64,000 nucleotides of DNA. Source: Verrucomicrobiota bacterium. Its GTDB lineage: Bacteria > Verrucomicrobiota > Verrucomicrobiia > JADLBR01. Position 1 is the first letter of the stretch. Each line of letters starts with the position of its first letter. Position numbers and translations under genes: made by a program. The DNA is taken from assembly GCA_029560585.1 (NCBI GenBank), contig JAKQKQ010000201.1, forward strand, positions 62,001 through 126,000, written 5' to 3'. The notes under the pieces are model-generated. The model was not told the origin of the DNA and ran no database searches. It saw only the letters and a program-made list of their open reading frames with translations. Below are positions 1-9,500 of this stretch, piece by piece.

Positions 1-782
1 GACTGAATCTGCGAAATGTAATTCGGCATGAATGTGTCGTATGTCGCGGGGTAGCCGCCCACGTCACCAACCAGATAGTGCGTGCCCAGAAGGGCCAGCG
101 TCGACCCCACCAACGTGAACGAAGGGCTCCCCGAATCGCCCGGTTGCCCGTAGGCCTCCCCCGTCGCCGGATACTGATCGTACCAGAAAACCGGGTTTCC
201 CAAGAATTCGTCGAAACCCCCGAATACGTTCGTCCCCACGGATATTCCGACGGGAACATTGATGTTCGTGCCGCCCTCGGGTCGGTAACCGTACACCCGC
301 ATGGGAAGACCCACGTAGCTGTTCGTGGACGGCAGGTCCATCACCGCATAGCTCATTATGTTGCTCGCCGATGGAATGGGCGTCGTCAACTCGCCCACGT
401 ATAGATCCGAGTTGGATCCGGTGACGGGATCAGTCAAATAATTGATGGTCGACGACACGCCAAACGTCATCGTCTCGCCATTCGAGTTCATGAAACTCAG
501 CTGCCCGCTCACCGGGAAGTGAGCCGCCGCCACGAAGTGCGTGGGGCTGATCATCGCCACCGACTTCCGCGGGTCGCTGACGTTCCACCCCACCCCAGAC
601 CAATCCAACGATGCGAACCAAAAATCCGTGTTGTTGGTCGGCGATGACGGATAGGTCCCCGGCAGGAACCGGTCATTGATCGTGTTGCTGTAGTTGACGA
701 TATCAAGCGCCACGACCGGTCGCGCCAGCGCAAGAACAGCGCCCAAGACCGCAAGCAGGCGGCACCCGGAATGAGCCCTCAC
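1..782 (-). CDS. Secreted trypsin-like serine protease (S1 family), C-terminus cut by window edge
   Basis: Reading the minus strand from a GTG at 780-782 gives an open frame to base 1, so the 3' end lies outside the window. The N-terminus is a signal peptide (basic start, a core like LLAVLGAVLALA, then VVALD). Three parts resemble the S1 catalytic triad: a His in VAAAHF near residue 86, an Asp in SDLYVGEL near residue 138, and the Ser motif GQPGDSGSPSF near residue 217. The protein is therefore probably an exported endopeptidase. A sorting signal such as PEP-CTERM, if present, would be past the window edge; an exosortase is encoded at 8496-9452. A GTG or TTG slightly further upstream is also possible as the start. 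I am fairly sure of the fold and less sure of the start. Confidence 0.75.
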   Translation of the reverse strand, partial: MRAHSGCRLLAVLGAVLALARPVVALDIVNYSNTINDRFLPGTYPSSPTNNTDFWFASLDWSGVGWNVSDPRKSVAMISPTHFVAAAHFPVSGQLSFMNSNGETMTFGVSSTINYLTDPVTGSNSDLYVGELTTPIPSASNIMSYAVMDLPSTNSYVGLPMRVYGYRPEGGTNINVPVGISVGTNVFGGFDEFLGNPVFWYDQYPATGEAYGQPGDSGSPSFTLVGSTLALLGTHYLVGDVGGYPATYDTFMPNYISQIQ

Positions 783-852
783 ACCCAAGATATCTACCAG
801 ATCCACCCGGCGCCCGCAACTCCCTCCCGGCGCACCATGCCGTGACCCGGCC

Positions 853-2544
853 TCACGCCCGGAATAATTCGCCCAGGCTGCGGCCCATGAGCCGCGACGC
901 GGCGCAGAGCCCCGCCGCCAGCAACCCCATCGCCAGCACGCCCAGCGCGCACGCCACTGCCGCAGCCTCCGGTTGCGGCCGCCCGACCAGTTCGTAGATC
1001 CCTTTGGTTATCGGCGCGAACCGGAGTTCCATCGCGAGGATCAGGCTGTCGCTGACCTCGAGCATTGCAAACGAGAAGACCAATATCCCGCCGGCCACGA
1101 GATTTGCGGCTATGAGTGGAAGCGTGATCTTGATCAGCGTCTTCCGCGGGCTCGCCCCCAGGTTCATCGATGCCTCCTCAAACGATGGGGACAATTGTCG
1201 GAATCCGGCGTAGGCGGCACGCACGATGAATGGCAAACGTCGCACCGCATAGCTCACCACCAGCAATAAAGTCGGGTTCGTCCTCGGATTCAGCCACGGC
1301 ACGTCGACGTTGAAACTCACCAGATAACCAAACGCCAGCACCAGCCCGGGAAGCGCCAGCGGCATCATCACCACCGCGTCAAGCGCGACGCGCCCCGGAA
1401 TGCGACCGCGCGCCAACAGCCATGCGATCGCCACGCCCAGCACCATGTCCAAACCCGCGCTGCACAACGAATAGACCAGCGAATTGCGCACGCTCGAAAC
1501 CGTCAGCTCATCCCGGAAAACCTCGGCGTAGAACGCCCCCGTCAGCTCCGTGGGAAACGCGGTGAAAAACCACTTCCCGGCAATGGAATTCAGCGCCACC
1601 CCGGCGTGCGGCAGAAGCGCGACGCCGAGCAGGGCACAGACCGCTGCCGTGACCAGCCAGCCCCCCAACCCCCGCCACCGGGTCATTGCCACCGCCCCCC
1701 CCGCCCGCCCCGACATCTCGCAACTGCCCGCCTCTCCCCACGCTCGCCCCGCAAAAAACAGGACCATCACGGCCACCAGCGTCAGCATCACCAGCGCGCT
1801 CGCTACCGGGCTCGAGGATGCCTCCGACGACGCCAGGAAGATCTGCGTCGGAACCGTCGCATTGCAATCGAATATCAGCGGCGTGCCCAGGTCCGTAAAC
1901 GCGCTGACAAACACGATGCTGCAACCGGCAAACACCCCCGGGGCGAGCAGAGGCAAGGTCACTGTGCGAAACGTCCGCCAGGGACCCGCGCCGAGGCCAG
2001 CGGCCGCCTCGCGAAGCGACGGATCCACGTTGGCGACCGCCGCCGAGAGCCCGAGATACAGGATCGGAAAAAGATGCAGCGCCTGCATCAGGATCACACC
2101 ACCCAGACCGCCGTCCCCGAACCAATCGGGTGGATCCTTGAGAGATATCAGGCCCCATTCGCCCAACAGGAGGTTGATCGATCCGAAGCGCGCGAAAAAA
2201 TGCTTGATCCCAATCGCGCCCACGAACGGCGGCAGAATGATCGGGGCAAGCAACGCCACCTCCAGAGGCCGCCGGCAAGGAAAATCGATCCGTCGGAAAA
2301 GCATCACGAGGGGCAGCGCGATGATCAGCGCCCCCGCCGTGGCTCCCAATCCGATCACGAGGCTGTTCGCAAAACACAGGCGATACAGCTCATTCGCAAA
2401 TACCAACCGGAAGTACTCCAGCGTGAACACCACACCGTCGGACCCCTGCACCACAAAGGCGTCCCCCGCCACGCGGAATAACGGATACAGCAGAAAAATG
2501 GCCAGGAAGGCCCAGACGCCCACCAGCAGCAACCAGCGCTTCAT
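853..2544 (-). CDS. ABC transporter permease with two fused permease domains (iron/2-AEP/thiamine type)
   Basis: This 563-residue membrane protein has about twelve hydrophobic segments and two copies of the inner-membrane permease (MetI-like) domain. Each copy carries the cytoplasmic EAA loop that contacts the ATPase: EAAAGLGAGPWRTFRTVTLP in the first half and EASMNLGASPRKTLIKITLP in the second. Fused double permeases of this kind serve Fe(III) (FbpB), thiamine (ThiP) or 2-aminoethylphosphonate importers, and the substrate cannot be decided here. No binding protein or ATPase gene is adjacent in the window. I chose the ATG at 2542-2544 (MKRWLLLVG), where the first membrane segment begins. The frame is open up to 2661, so a longer N-terminus cannot be excluded. 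The neighbour upstream is divergent. Confidence 0.85.
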   Translation of the reverse strand: MKRWLLLVGVWAFLAIFLLYPLFRVAGDAFVVQGSDGVVFTLEYFRLVFANELYRLCFANSLVIGLGATAGALIIALPLVMLFRRIDFPCRRPLEVALLAPIILPPFVGAIGIKHFFARFGSINLLLGEWGLISLKDPPDWFGDGGLGGVILMQALHLFPILYLGLSAAVANVDPSLREAAAGLGAGPWRTFRTVTLPLLAPGVFAGCSIVFVSAFTDLGTPLIFDCNATVPTQIFLASSEASSSPVASALVMLTLVAVMVLFFAGRAWGEAGSCEMSGRAGGAVAMTRWRGLGGWLVTAAVCALLGVALLPHAGVALNSIAGKWFFTAFPTELTGAFYAEVFRDELTVSSVRNSLVYSLCSAGLDMVLGVAIAWLLARGRIPGRVALDAVVMMPLALPGLVLAFGYLVSFNVDVPWLNPRTNPTLLLVVSYAVRRLPFIVRAAYAGFRQLSPSFEEASMNLGASPRKTLIKITLPLIAANLVAGGILVFSFAMLEVSDSLILAMELRFAPITKGIYELVGRPQPEAAAVACALGVLAMGLLAAGLCAASRLMGRSLGELFRA

Positions 2545-2662
2545 CCCCACGACGACGGCAAGGTTGCCCAGACTGCCCTTGATTGCATCCCAAAAACTCT
2601 CCTCTGCCCCCGTGCTGTCCGCAGCCCAGCTCGAGGATCCCCATAGCCGTGAGGCAGGCAAT

Positions 2663-2703
2663 CCTGCCCGCCGCCGCGTGCCTCGGCCGACGCCGCGGGC
2701 AGG
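2663..2703. repeat. Inverted repeat in the divergent intergenic region
   Basis: CCTGCCCGC at 2663-2671 and GCGGGCAGG at 2695-2703 form a perfect 9-bp stem with a 23-nt loop. It lies between the divergent permease and GH2-like genes. It could be a REP-like relic or a regulatory hairpin. No T-tract follows on either side. Confidence 0.4.
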
Positions 2704-2796
2704 AATCGGGCCCTGGGAACGTTTGGCCCGTCACACAGGCCATCGCATCGCCGCCCCTTGCGCGGCCCACGCTGATTGTGCCATGCTGCCAAAGTC

Positions 2797-5700
2797 GTGA
2801 AAATACACCGTCCACCCACGCGGATTATCCAGACCCTTGTCCTCGGCCTCTCGATCGCCATCGCCCCCGTGGCCCACGCCACACCCTCAGCCACCAACCT
2901 AGTTCGCCACGGCTCCTTTGATCAGGGCCCCGCGGGATGGGCCGCGGATGCCACGAGGCTGCGTGGCGGCATCACCTTCCCCACCGAAGGAACCAACCGC
3001 TGGGCGGTACTCGAGGCGCCCGCCACCTCCCTCTCCCAAAGGATCCACCTTGACCCCGATTGGCTCTCGCTCCGGGTTTCCGCGCGCATGCGCGTCACCG
3101 GCGTCACCGTCGGAAAAGAATCCTACCAGGACGCCCGCCTCGCCATGGATTTCAAAGACGCCGACGGAAAACACATGAGCCCATGGCCCAAAGTCTTCCA
3201 CGCCACGGGCACCAGCGAATGGGTGTCCCACGAGCGCATCTTCAAAATCCCTCAGGGCGCCGCAACCCTCGACATCAACCCCGCGATATTCGGCCCCTCC
3301 GGAAAGGTCGAGTTTGCCGACATCTCGGTCACGATCGCTCGGTCCAAAGGCATGCCCATCGCCGATGCACCCTTGCCCGATGGGGCGCCCGACACGGACG
3401 ATCTCTCCCGCGCCTGGTCCCGCTCCTCAGCCACGCGCGCCGAGATCTGTCTCAACGGCCTCTGGCGATTCCTGCCGCCCGGCACCGGCCCCACCAACTC
3501 ACCCCCCACGCCCCGCAACGGTTGGGGCTGGCTGAAAGTGCCCGGCGTATGGCCCGCCTCCGACAGATCGGCGCAGATCGCCATCCTCCCCGAAGACCCC
3601 GACGCCGAATCCCCCCACGGCCTCACGCGGGCCTGGTACCGCCGTTCGATCACGATCCCCGCCGATTGGTCCGGCCGCCGCATCCACCTGGACCTCCGGA
3701 TGGTCCAAACGCATGCCCGCATCTGGATCGACGCCAAACCAGCGGGAGAGATCTTCTTCCCCGGTGGACGCGCCGACATCACCGCCGCCGTCAAGCCCGG
3801 CGCGCGCCACGACCTCGCGCTCCTCGTCACGGCCAGCCCGCTCGAGCCCGAGTCGAATGTCTTCATGGCACCCGAGCGCATCATAAAGTCAAAGGCGGTT
3901 GTCAAATTGAAAGGCCTCACCGGCGACGTGATGCTGGTCTCGGGGCCGCCCTCCGACGCGATCGCGGATGTCCAGGTCCGCACTTCCGTCCGCGACGGCA
4001 ACATCACCATCGACACCGGCCTCATCGGCCCTGGCGCTGGCAAACGCACCCTCACCGCCGAGATCCTCGAGGCCGGCCAAACCGTAAAAACTTTCCGGAG
4101 CGCCCCTTTCGATGCCACGGCACTCAAGGATGGCCGCCGCGCTTTCTCCTCACCCTGGCCCGACGCAAAACACTGGGACACCGATTCGCCAAAGAACCTC
4201 TACGAGGCAGTCGTCACGCTCGCCGATGAACGCGGCCATGTCCTCGATCGGTCCCTCCCCGTCCGCTTCGGTTTCCGCGAGTTCACCATCGACGGGCGCA
4301 ACTTTCTCCTCAACGGGAAACTCATCCACCTCCGCGCGCTCCACAGCAGCAATATCAACGGCGGCGCCGACGTCGCCTCGATCGAGGGCTGTCGCAACAC
4401 CTGCCGCCGCCTCGCGCAGCACGGCTTCAATTTCCTGATCACCGGCAACTACAACTTCAGCCCGGGCGAGGTCTCGTACATGGATGCCCTTTTCGACGCG
4501 TGCGACGAATCGGGCATCCTCGCCGCTTTCTCCCTCCCGCACGTAAAAGATTTCGGTTGGAGACTCGACACCCCCGAGCAGTCGTCGCGCTACCGCGCCC
4601 TGTGCGAATGGCTCATCCGTCGGGAGCAGCACCATCCCTCCATCATCCTCTATTCGATGAACCACAACGCCACCGGCTATTACGGGGACCAGAACCCACT
4701 CCGCATGGACGGCGTGTACGAGCCCAACTTCCCACCCAGGCCCTCCTCGGATCCCAAGGCCCCACCCAAGCCCGATTCCCGCGCGAGAAATCGCGCGCAG
4801 GCGCAGCTCGCGGCCGATATCGCGAAATCCCTCGATCCCACACGCCCCGTCTACCACCACCAGTCCGGGAATCTCGGCGACCTCTACACCGTGAACATCT
4901 ACCTGAACTGGGCCCCGCTCCAGGAGCGCAGCGACTGGCTCGAGCATTGGTCCACCAACGGCAAAAAGCCCATGTTTTTCGTCGAATGGGGCCTGCCCCA
5001 TATCTCAAGCTGGTCCTCCTTCCGTGGCCCGCTGTTCATCTGGCGCAACCCCGCGTTCCAGCAGATCTGGGACAGCGAATTCGCCGCGGCCTATCTTGGC
5101 GAACGTGCCTATGAAATGACCGAGACGAAGATCGCATCCATGAAATTAGAGGAGGAGCTCTGGGCAAAGGGCGAGCCCTTCTATTGGTCCAACCTCATAC
5201 GCCACCTCAAGTCGCAAGATGAGAATTACACGGAGATCCAGGCGCTCTTCGCCTCAGATAACTGGCGCTCTCATCGCACCTGGGGCATCTCCGCCATGCT
5301 GCCGTGGGACCAGGAAAACCTCTGGCGCGAAACGCCCGCATTCCCCAGTGCCCCCACGCTCGCCCCCGAACGCTGGCAGAACCTCCAGTCCCCCGGCATC
5401 GTCCCCGATCAGTTGCCGCCGCCATCTCAGTTCATCTACTGCCGCGATGATCGGGCGATGCGGACCTCCGCACTGGGCGACGAATTCCTCCGATGGAACA
5501 TGCCCCTCTGCGCTTTCATCGGCGGCGGCCCCGAACGCTTAACCGAGAAATCCCACGTCTTCCGCCCCGGCGAAACAATCCACAAACAGCTCGTGATGCT
5601 CAACGACTCGCGCCGCGAGACCACCTGCCGCTACAACTGGTCGCTGGCGCCCACGGACCTGAAAGGCAGGGGCGAAGTTCAAATCCCCCCAGGCGACAAG

Positions 5701-7167
5701 GCCCTCGTTCCTCTCGAAATCACACTGCCCGAAGGACTCACCGAAGTCGGGGCAAGGCTCGAGGCCACTTTTGAGTTCGGTGATGGCAAGTTCCAGCACG
5801 ACAGCCTGCCGATTCAAATCCGGGCCCAGGCCCCCGCCCCAATACCGAAGTCCCGCCTCGTGCTCTGGGACCCTAAAGGTCTCACTGCCCCGCTCCTGCG
5901 GCGCCTGGGCGCGGAATTCACCCCGCCCTCGTCAGCGTCCCACCCTGCAGAGACCGACGTCTTGGTTATCGGTCGCCAGTCCCTCGCGGTCGACGGGCCG
6001 GGCCCCGACCTTTCGCGCGTCCGCGACGGCCTCAGAGTCCTGGTGCTCGAACAGGACCCAGATGTCCTAGAGCACCGTTTCGGATTCCGCACCAACATTC
6101 ACGGCTTGCGACAGGCGTTCCCTCGCGCGCCAACGCACCCCGCGCTATCCGGCATCGGCGCCGAACTCCTCCGCGACTGGCGCGGCGCGGCAACACTCGT
6201 CCCGCCCCACCTCGACATCACCGGCCCGGAGACCTCCGACCCGAAGTGGCTGTGGTGCGGCTTCGAGAACACACGCGTCTGGCGCTGCGGCAACCATGGC
6301 TCCGTCGCGACCGTCCTCATTGAGAAACCCGAACGCGGCGACTGGCTACCCATCGTCGACGGCGGCTTCGACCTTCAGTACACGCCGCTGCTCGAATGCA
6401 CCCACGGCAAGGGCCGCATCATCTTCTGCCAGCTCGATGTCACCACCCGGACCAAGGAGGAACCCGCGGCAATGGCCCTCTGCGCGAATCTCCTGCGATA
6501 CCTTGGCACCGCCCCACCCGCGACCGCGCGGCCCGTGATCTACAGCGGAAATGTCGAGGCCCTCGATCTTCTGAAACGCCTCGGGCACGCGCCGGGCCCC
6601 TATGATGCCGCGAACGCCACATCGGCAACCCTGCTCGTGCTGGGCCCCGGCCACCAGGCACGCAACCTCGACTCAGCCGTCAATGCCGGCGCCAACGTCT
6701 TCTGCCTCGGCCTATCTCCCTCCGAACTCGATCGGGCATTCGCGCAACGGATCGAGACAAAGGAGGGGCCCACCATCTCTCGGCCAATCAAATATTCAAG
6801 TCCCGCGACCGCAGGCATCGCCAGCGCCGACCTCCACTGGCGCACCGGGCCCTCGATCGCCGCGCTGCCAACAGATACCCCATCAGGACCCGCCCTCGCC
6901 GTTCTCCCCCGCGGCAAGGGCCAAATCGTCCTCTGCCAAGCCGCCCCATGGATGTTCGATTACGAGAAGAAGCCCTACCTCCGCACGACGTACCGTCGCA
7001 ACGTCTTCCTCGTCTCGCGCCTGCTCGCCAACCTCGGCGCACGCGCCGATTGCCCCATCCTCGATCGCTTCGCCCAGCCCCCGAAATCGGAAAAACCCTG
7101 GCTCGGCGCCCTGTACCTCCAGGACCCCATCGCCGATGATGACCCGTATCGCTATTACCGCTGGTGA
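2797..7167 (+). CDS. Large secreted glycoside hydrolase family 2-like protein
   Basis: This is a protein of about 1456 residues with a signal peptide (ending near APVAHA) if translation starts at GTG 2797; a TTG at 2776 is the alternative. The order is: an N-terminal jelly-roll-like module (RHGSFDQGPAGW onward), a GH2 sugar-binding and immunoglobulin-like region (NGLWRFLPPG, RAWYRRSITIP), a TIM-barrel region (NGKLIHLRALHSSN; HPSIILYSMNHNATG; PMFFVEWGLP), and some 600 C-terminal residues that include glutamine-amidotransferase-like segments. The GH2 nucleophile Glu is present (E730 in FVEWG). The usual acid/base Glu of the NE motif aligns with N624 of NHN. It probably acts on an external or periplasmic polysaccharide. 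The substrate, and even activity, are open. The gene is followed by an isomerase/epimerase, which suggests sugar use. Confidence 0.72.
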   Translation: MKIHRPPTRIIQTLVLGLSIAIAPVAHATPSATNLVRHGSFDQGPAGWAADATRLRGGITFPTEGTNRWAVLEAPATSLSQRIHLDPDWLSLRVSARMRVTGVTVGKESYQDARLAMDFKDADGKHMSPWPKVFHATGTSEWVSHERIFKIPQGAATLDINPAIFGPSGKVEFADISVTIARSKGMPIADAPLPDGAPDTDDLSRAWSRSSATRAEICLNGLWRFLPPGTGPTNSPPTPRNGWGWLKVPGVWPASDRSAQIAILPEDPDAESPHGLTRAWYRRSITIPADWSGRRIHLDLRMVQTHARIWIDAKPAGEIFFPGGRADITAAVKPGARHDLALLVTASPLEPESNVFMAPERIIKSKAVVKLKGLTGDVMLVSGPPSDAIADVQVRTSVRDGNITIDTGLIGPGAGKRTLTAEILEAGQTVKTFRSAPFDATALKDGRRAFSSPWPDAKHWDTDSPKNLYEAVVTLADERGHVLDRSLPVRFGFREFTIDGRNFLLNGKLIHLRALHSSNINGGADVASIEGCRNTCRRLAQHGFNFLITGNYNFSPGEVSYMDALFDACDESGILAAFSLPHVKDFGWRLDTPEQSSRYRALCEWLIRREQHHPSIILYSMNHNATGYYGDQNPLRMDGVYEPNFPPRPSSDPKAPPKPDSRARNRAQAQLAADIAKSLDPTRPVYHHQSGNLGDLYTVNIYLNWAPLQERSDWLEHWSTNGKKPMFFVEWGLPHISSWSSFRGPLFIWRNPAFQQIWDSEFAAAYLGERAYEMTETKIASMKLEEELWAKGEPFYWSNLIRHLKSQDENYTEIQALFASDNWRSHRTWGISAMLPWDQENLWRETPAFPSAPTLAPERWQNLQSPGIVPDQLPPPSQFIYCRDDRAMRTSALGDEFLRWNMPLCAFIGGGPERLTEKSHVFRPGETIHKQLVMLNDSRRETTCRYNWSLAPTDLKGRGEVQIPPGDKALVPLEITLPEGLTEVGARLEATFEFGDGKFQHDSLPIQIRAQAPAPIPKSRLVLWDPKGLTAPLLRRLGAEFTPPSSASHPAETDVLVIGRQSLAVDGPGPDLSRVRDGLRVLVLEQDPDVLEHRFGFRTNIHGLRQAFPRAPTHPALSGIGAELLRDWRGAATLVPPHLDITGPETSDPKWLWCGFENTRVWRCGNHGSVATVLIEKPERGDWLPIVDGGFDLQYTPLLECTHGKGRIIFCQLDVTTRTKEEPAAMALCANLLRYLGTAPPATARPVIYSGNVEALDLLKRLGHAPGPYDAANATSATLLVLGPGHQARNLDSAVNAGANVFCLGLSPSELDRAFAQRIETKEGPTISRPIKYSSPATAGIASADLHWRTGPSIAALPTDTPSGPALAVLPRGKGQIVLCQAAPWMFDYEKKPYLRTTYRRNVFLVSRLLANLGARADCPILDRFAQPPKSEKPWLGALYLQDPIADDDPYRYYRW

Positions 7168-7252
7168 AAACCGTTTTTCTGCCTTTCCCTGCACACCCCC
7201 AGCGCGCTAGCTTTTCACCCGTCTCATCAAAACCAGAATAAGGAGCATTACC

Positions 7253-8260
7253 ATGGCACGTCCCGTCACCCTTTTCACCGGCCAGTGGGCCGACCTCCCC
7301 ATCGCCACCCTCGCCAAAAAGGCCAAAGCCTTCGGCTATGACGGTCTCGAACTCGCGTGCTGGGGCGACCACTTCGACGTCGCCCAAGGCGCCAAGGGCA
7401 AGGCGTACTGCGACGCAAAGCACGAGCTGCTCGCCAAACACGGCCTCAAGACATGGGCCATCTCCAACCACCTCGTCGGCCAGGCTGTCTGCGACAACAT
7501 CGACGAGCGCCACAAACCCCTCCTCCCCCCCCATGTCTGGGGCGATGGCAAACCCGAAGATGTCCGCAAGCGCGCCGCCGAAGAGATGATGAAGACTGCC
7601 CACGCCGCCAAAAACCTCGGCGTCAAGGTCGTCAACGGCTTCACCGGCTCCAAGATCTGGCACTTCCTCTACAGCTTCCCGCCCGTCAGCGCGGCCCAGA
7701 TCGATGACGGTTTCGAGGACTTCGCCAAGCGCTGGAACCCCATCCTCGACGAGTTCAAGAAATGCGGCGTCAAGTTCGCCCTCGAGGTGCATCCCACGGA
7801 GATCGCCTTCGACGTCGCCAGCGCCGAGCGCGCCGTCGCCGCCGTCAAAGGCCGGCCCGAATTCGGTTTCAACTATGACCCCTCGCACCTCGGATATCAG
7901 GGCGTCGATTACATCGCCTTTATCCGCAAGTTAGGCAACCGCATCTACCACGTCCACATGAAGGACGTGTACTGGTCGCCCGTGCCCACGGAAGCTGGCG
8001 TCTTCGGCGGCCACACCAACTTCGGTGACGTGCGCCGCTTCTGGGACTTCCGCTCCCTCGGCCGCGGATGCGTCAAATTCGAGGAGATCATCCGCACCCT
8101 GAACCGCGTCGGCTACGATGGCCCGCTATCCGTGGAGTGGGAGGATAGCGGCATGGATCGCGAGCACGGGGCCGCAGAGGCCGCCGCGTTCGTCAAGCGC
8201 GTTGACTTCCCCCCGAGCAAAATCGCGTTCGACTCCGCCTTCGATAAAGAAAACCAGTAG
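7253..8260 (+). CDS. Sugar phosphate isomerase/epimerase (xylose isomerase-like TIM barrel)
   Basis: This 335-residue cytoplasmic protein has no signal peptide. It has the AP-endonuclease-2/xylose-isomerase barrel pattern with the four expected metal ligands: Glu in FALEVHPTE, Asp-His in NYDPSHLGY, His in IYHVHMKD and Glu in LSVEWEDS. Family members isomerise or epimerise sugars, inositols and their derivatives; the exact substrate cannot be read from the sequence. The start is well supported by AAGGAG eight bases before the ATG. It lies 85 bases after the GH2-like gene in the same direction, so a shared sugar-degrading role is plausible. Related proteins in PVC-type bacteria are abundant and often misannotated, so I give only the family. 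Confidence 0.88.
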   Translation: MARPVTLFTGQWADLPIATLAKKAKAFGYDGLELACWGDHFDVAQGAKGKAYCDAKHELLAKHGLKTWAISNHLVGQAVCDNIDERHKPLLPPHVWGDGKPEDVRKRAAEEMMKTAHAAKNLGVKVVNGFTGSKIWHFLYSFPPVSAAQIDDGFEDFAKRWNPILDEFKKCGVKFALEVHPTEIAFDVASAERAVAAVKGRPEFGFNYDPSHLGYQGVDYIAFIRKLGNRIYHVHMKDVYWSPVPTEAGVFGGHTNFGDVRRFWDFRSLGRGCVKFEEIIRTLNRVGYDGPLSVEWEDSGMDREHGAAEAAAFVKRVDFPPSKIAFDSAFDKENQ

Positions 8261-8298
8261 CCGATCAGGCGCGCGACGCCGACTCGAAAATTGCGAAT

Positions 8299-8364
8299 CT
8301 TGTAGGCCGTCTCTGCGAGACGGCAGCGGCGGATAGGGTGGCGTCTGACACAGACGCCCTGCAA
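8299..8364. repeat. Double-hairpin palindromic element
   Basis: Two perfect 8-bp stems with 3-nt loops lie side by side: GCCGTCTC-TGC-GAGACGGC at 8306-8324 and GGCGTCTG-ACA-CAGACGCC at 8340-8358. The outer bases (TTGTAGG before, CCTGCAA after) can also pair with one mismatch, giving a cloverleaf-like unit. The sequence is non-coding and lies just after an isomerase gene. It looks like a dispersed palindromic repeat rather than a terminator, since no T-run follows. Confidence 0.6.
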
Positions 8365-8436
8365 CCCGATTTTCTGCCCCGGTGGTGCCCGCCCGGCGGG
8401 GCATGGAATGACTCGAAGACTCCAGGCGCAGGGATA

Positions 8437-8486
8437 GTAGGAGCCTGCTTGCAGGCGATTGGAATCGCGCGCAAGCGCGCTCCTAC
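8437..8486. repeat. REPIN-like element, copy 1 (50 bp)
   Basis: The element begins GTAGGAGC, ends GCTCCTAC, and consists of two inverted REP-like halves (each with GCTTGC or GCAAGC and an inner GCGATT or AATCGC). A second element of exactly 50 bp with the same plan lies at 20719-20768. The head GTAGGAGC with inner CGAT resembles REP families of Pseudomonas, which are mobilised by RAYT (Y1 transposase) proteins. No RAYT gene is seen in this window. Confidence 0.7.
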
Positions 8487-8495
8487 GTTCCATCT

Positions 8496-9452
8496 TTATC
8501 GGACACGCCCTTGCCCGCGCCACAGCCACCACACCGCCGCAAGCGCCAATAGCACGCACGCCGTGCCCACCACCTCGTGCATGGCATGATAGTGCCGTTG
8601 CCCCGCCCATCCCGAAAGCATGCATATGATCACGATTCGTGCGATGTTCCCAAAAAGTCCAAGCGCCACCGACGCGCCGCCCTTCGCCACCCGCCGCCAC
8701 CAGGCTTCCCGCGACGCCCCCGCCAATAACAGGGCCAGCAGACTGCTGCTGCTCAGAAGCCCAAAGCCATTGCATTCCGCGGCCACCTCAAACACCCGAT
8801 CCCCCATCACGAGCATCAGGCTCGGCTCAGGCCGCAGCACGACGAATAATTGCACCTGCCTCCCCAGCATCTCCAGCAGCCAAGCCCCCATGCGGCCCGA
8901 AGTAATCCGGAGCGGCCAGTCGAAGAACGGCATGGCCACCACGAAGAACAGATAGAGTCCAAACACCAGCACCACCCATCGGCTCGCGCGCCTCGCGCGA
9001 TCCCCAAAAACAAACCGCGCCGCGGCCCCGATCGCAGCGCAAAGCGCCGCCAGCACCAGCAGCGGCCACCTCAGCCATATCGCCAAACCCACCAGCGCAT
9101 ACGAGGCCACCAGCCCGCGCACCACGGCGGGCCCAAAACGCCAGACCGGACGAAAACCACCCCCCTCCAGTGCCAGCAGAATCCCCGCAAATCCAAATAT
9201 CGCAAAGGCCTGAAGAAGTTGCTGCTGGTCCAACGTCACGCTCAACAACCACCGCAGCGCCGGCCAGAATATGACAAGCGTGATCCCCCACAGCATGGCC
9301 GCCGCCCAGCCGCCGCGAACGTCAATCCTCGGAGCCTGCCGCGCCCCCGCCGCCACATTCCCCGCGGAAAATTGCCTTTCTCTCTTGATGACCAAAAAAT
9401 TACCAGAGGAACGAGAAGTTGCGACACGGCCAAACGGCAGGGCCCGAAACAT
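8496..9452 (-). CDS. Exosortase/archaeosortase family membrane protein
   Basis: This 318-residue protein has about eight hydrophobic segments. The three exosortase active-site signatures appear in order in the C-terminal third: a Cys in VAAECNGFG (about residue 230), an Arg in FGNIARIVII, and a His in YHAMHEVVGT. Exosortases cleave C-terminal sorting tails (for example PEP-CTERM) of exported proteins at the inner membrane, usually in bacteria that make extracellular polysaccharide. The Cys motif reads ECNG rather than the common ACSG, so this may be a divergent subclass. No sorting target is evident next to it; the nearest candidate is the truncated protease at the left edge. The first 50 residues are not hydrophobic and the true start may be further in. 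Confidence 0.83.
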   Translation of the reverse strand: MFRALPFGRVATSRSSGNFLVIKRERQFSAGNVAAGARQAPRIDVRGGWAAAMLWGITLVIFWPALRWLLSVTLDQQQLLQAFAIFGFAGILLALEGGGFRPVWRFGPAVVRGLVASYALVGLAIWLRWPLLVLAALCAAIGAAARFVFGDRARRASRWVVLVFGLYLFFVVAMPFFDWPLRITSGRMGAWLLEMLGRQVQLFVVLRPEPSLMLVMGDRVFEVAAECNGFGLLSSSSLLALLLAGASREAWWRRVAKGGASVALGLFGNIARIVIICMLSGWAGQRHYHAMHEVVGTACVLLALAAVWWLWRGQGRVR

Positions 9453-9500
9453 CCCAACTCAAAACTTCATCGATCTCATCCAGATCCGCTTCTGCCAGCG

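Noticed and set aside
1550-2800. 416-codon plus-strand frame opposite the ABC permease
   Set aside because: Pro/Arg/Ser-rich, no domain; the minus frame is an obvious permease. High GC makes long shadow frames common here.
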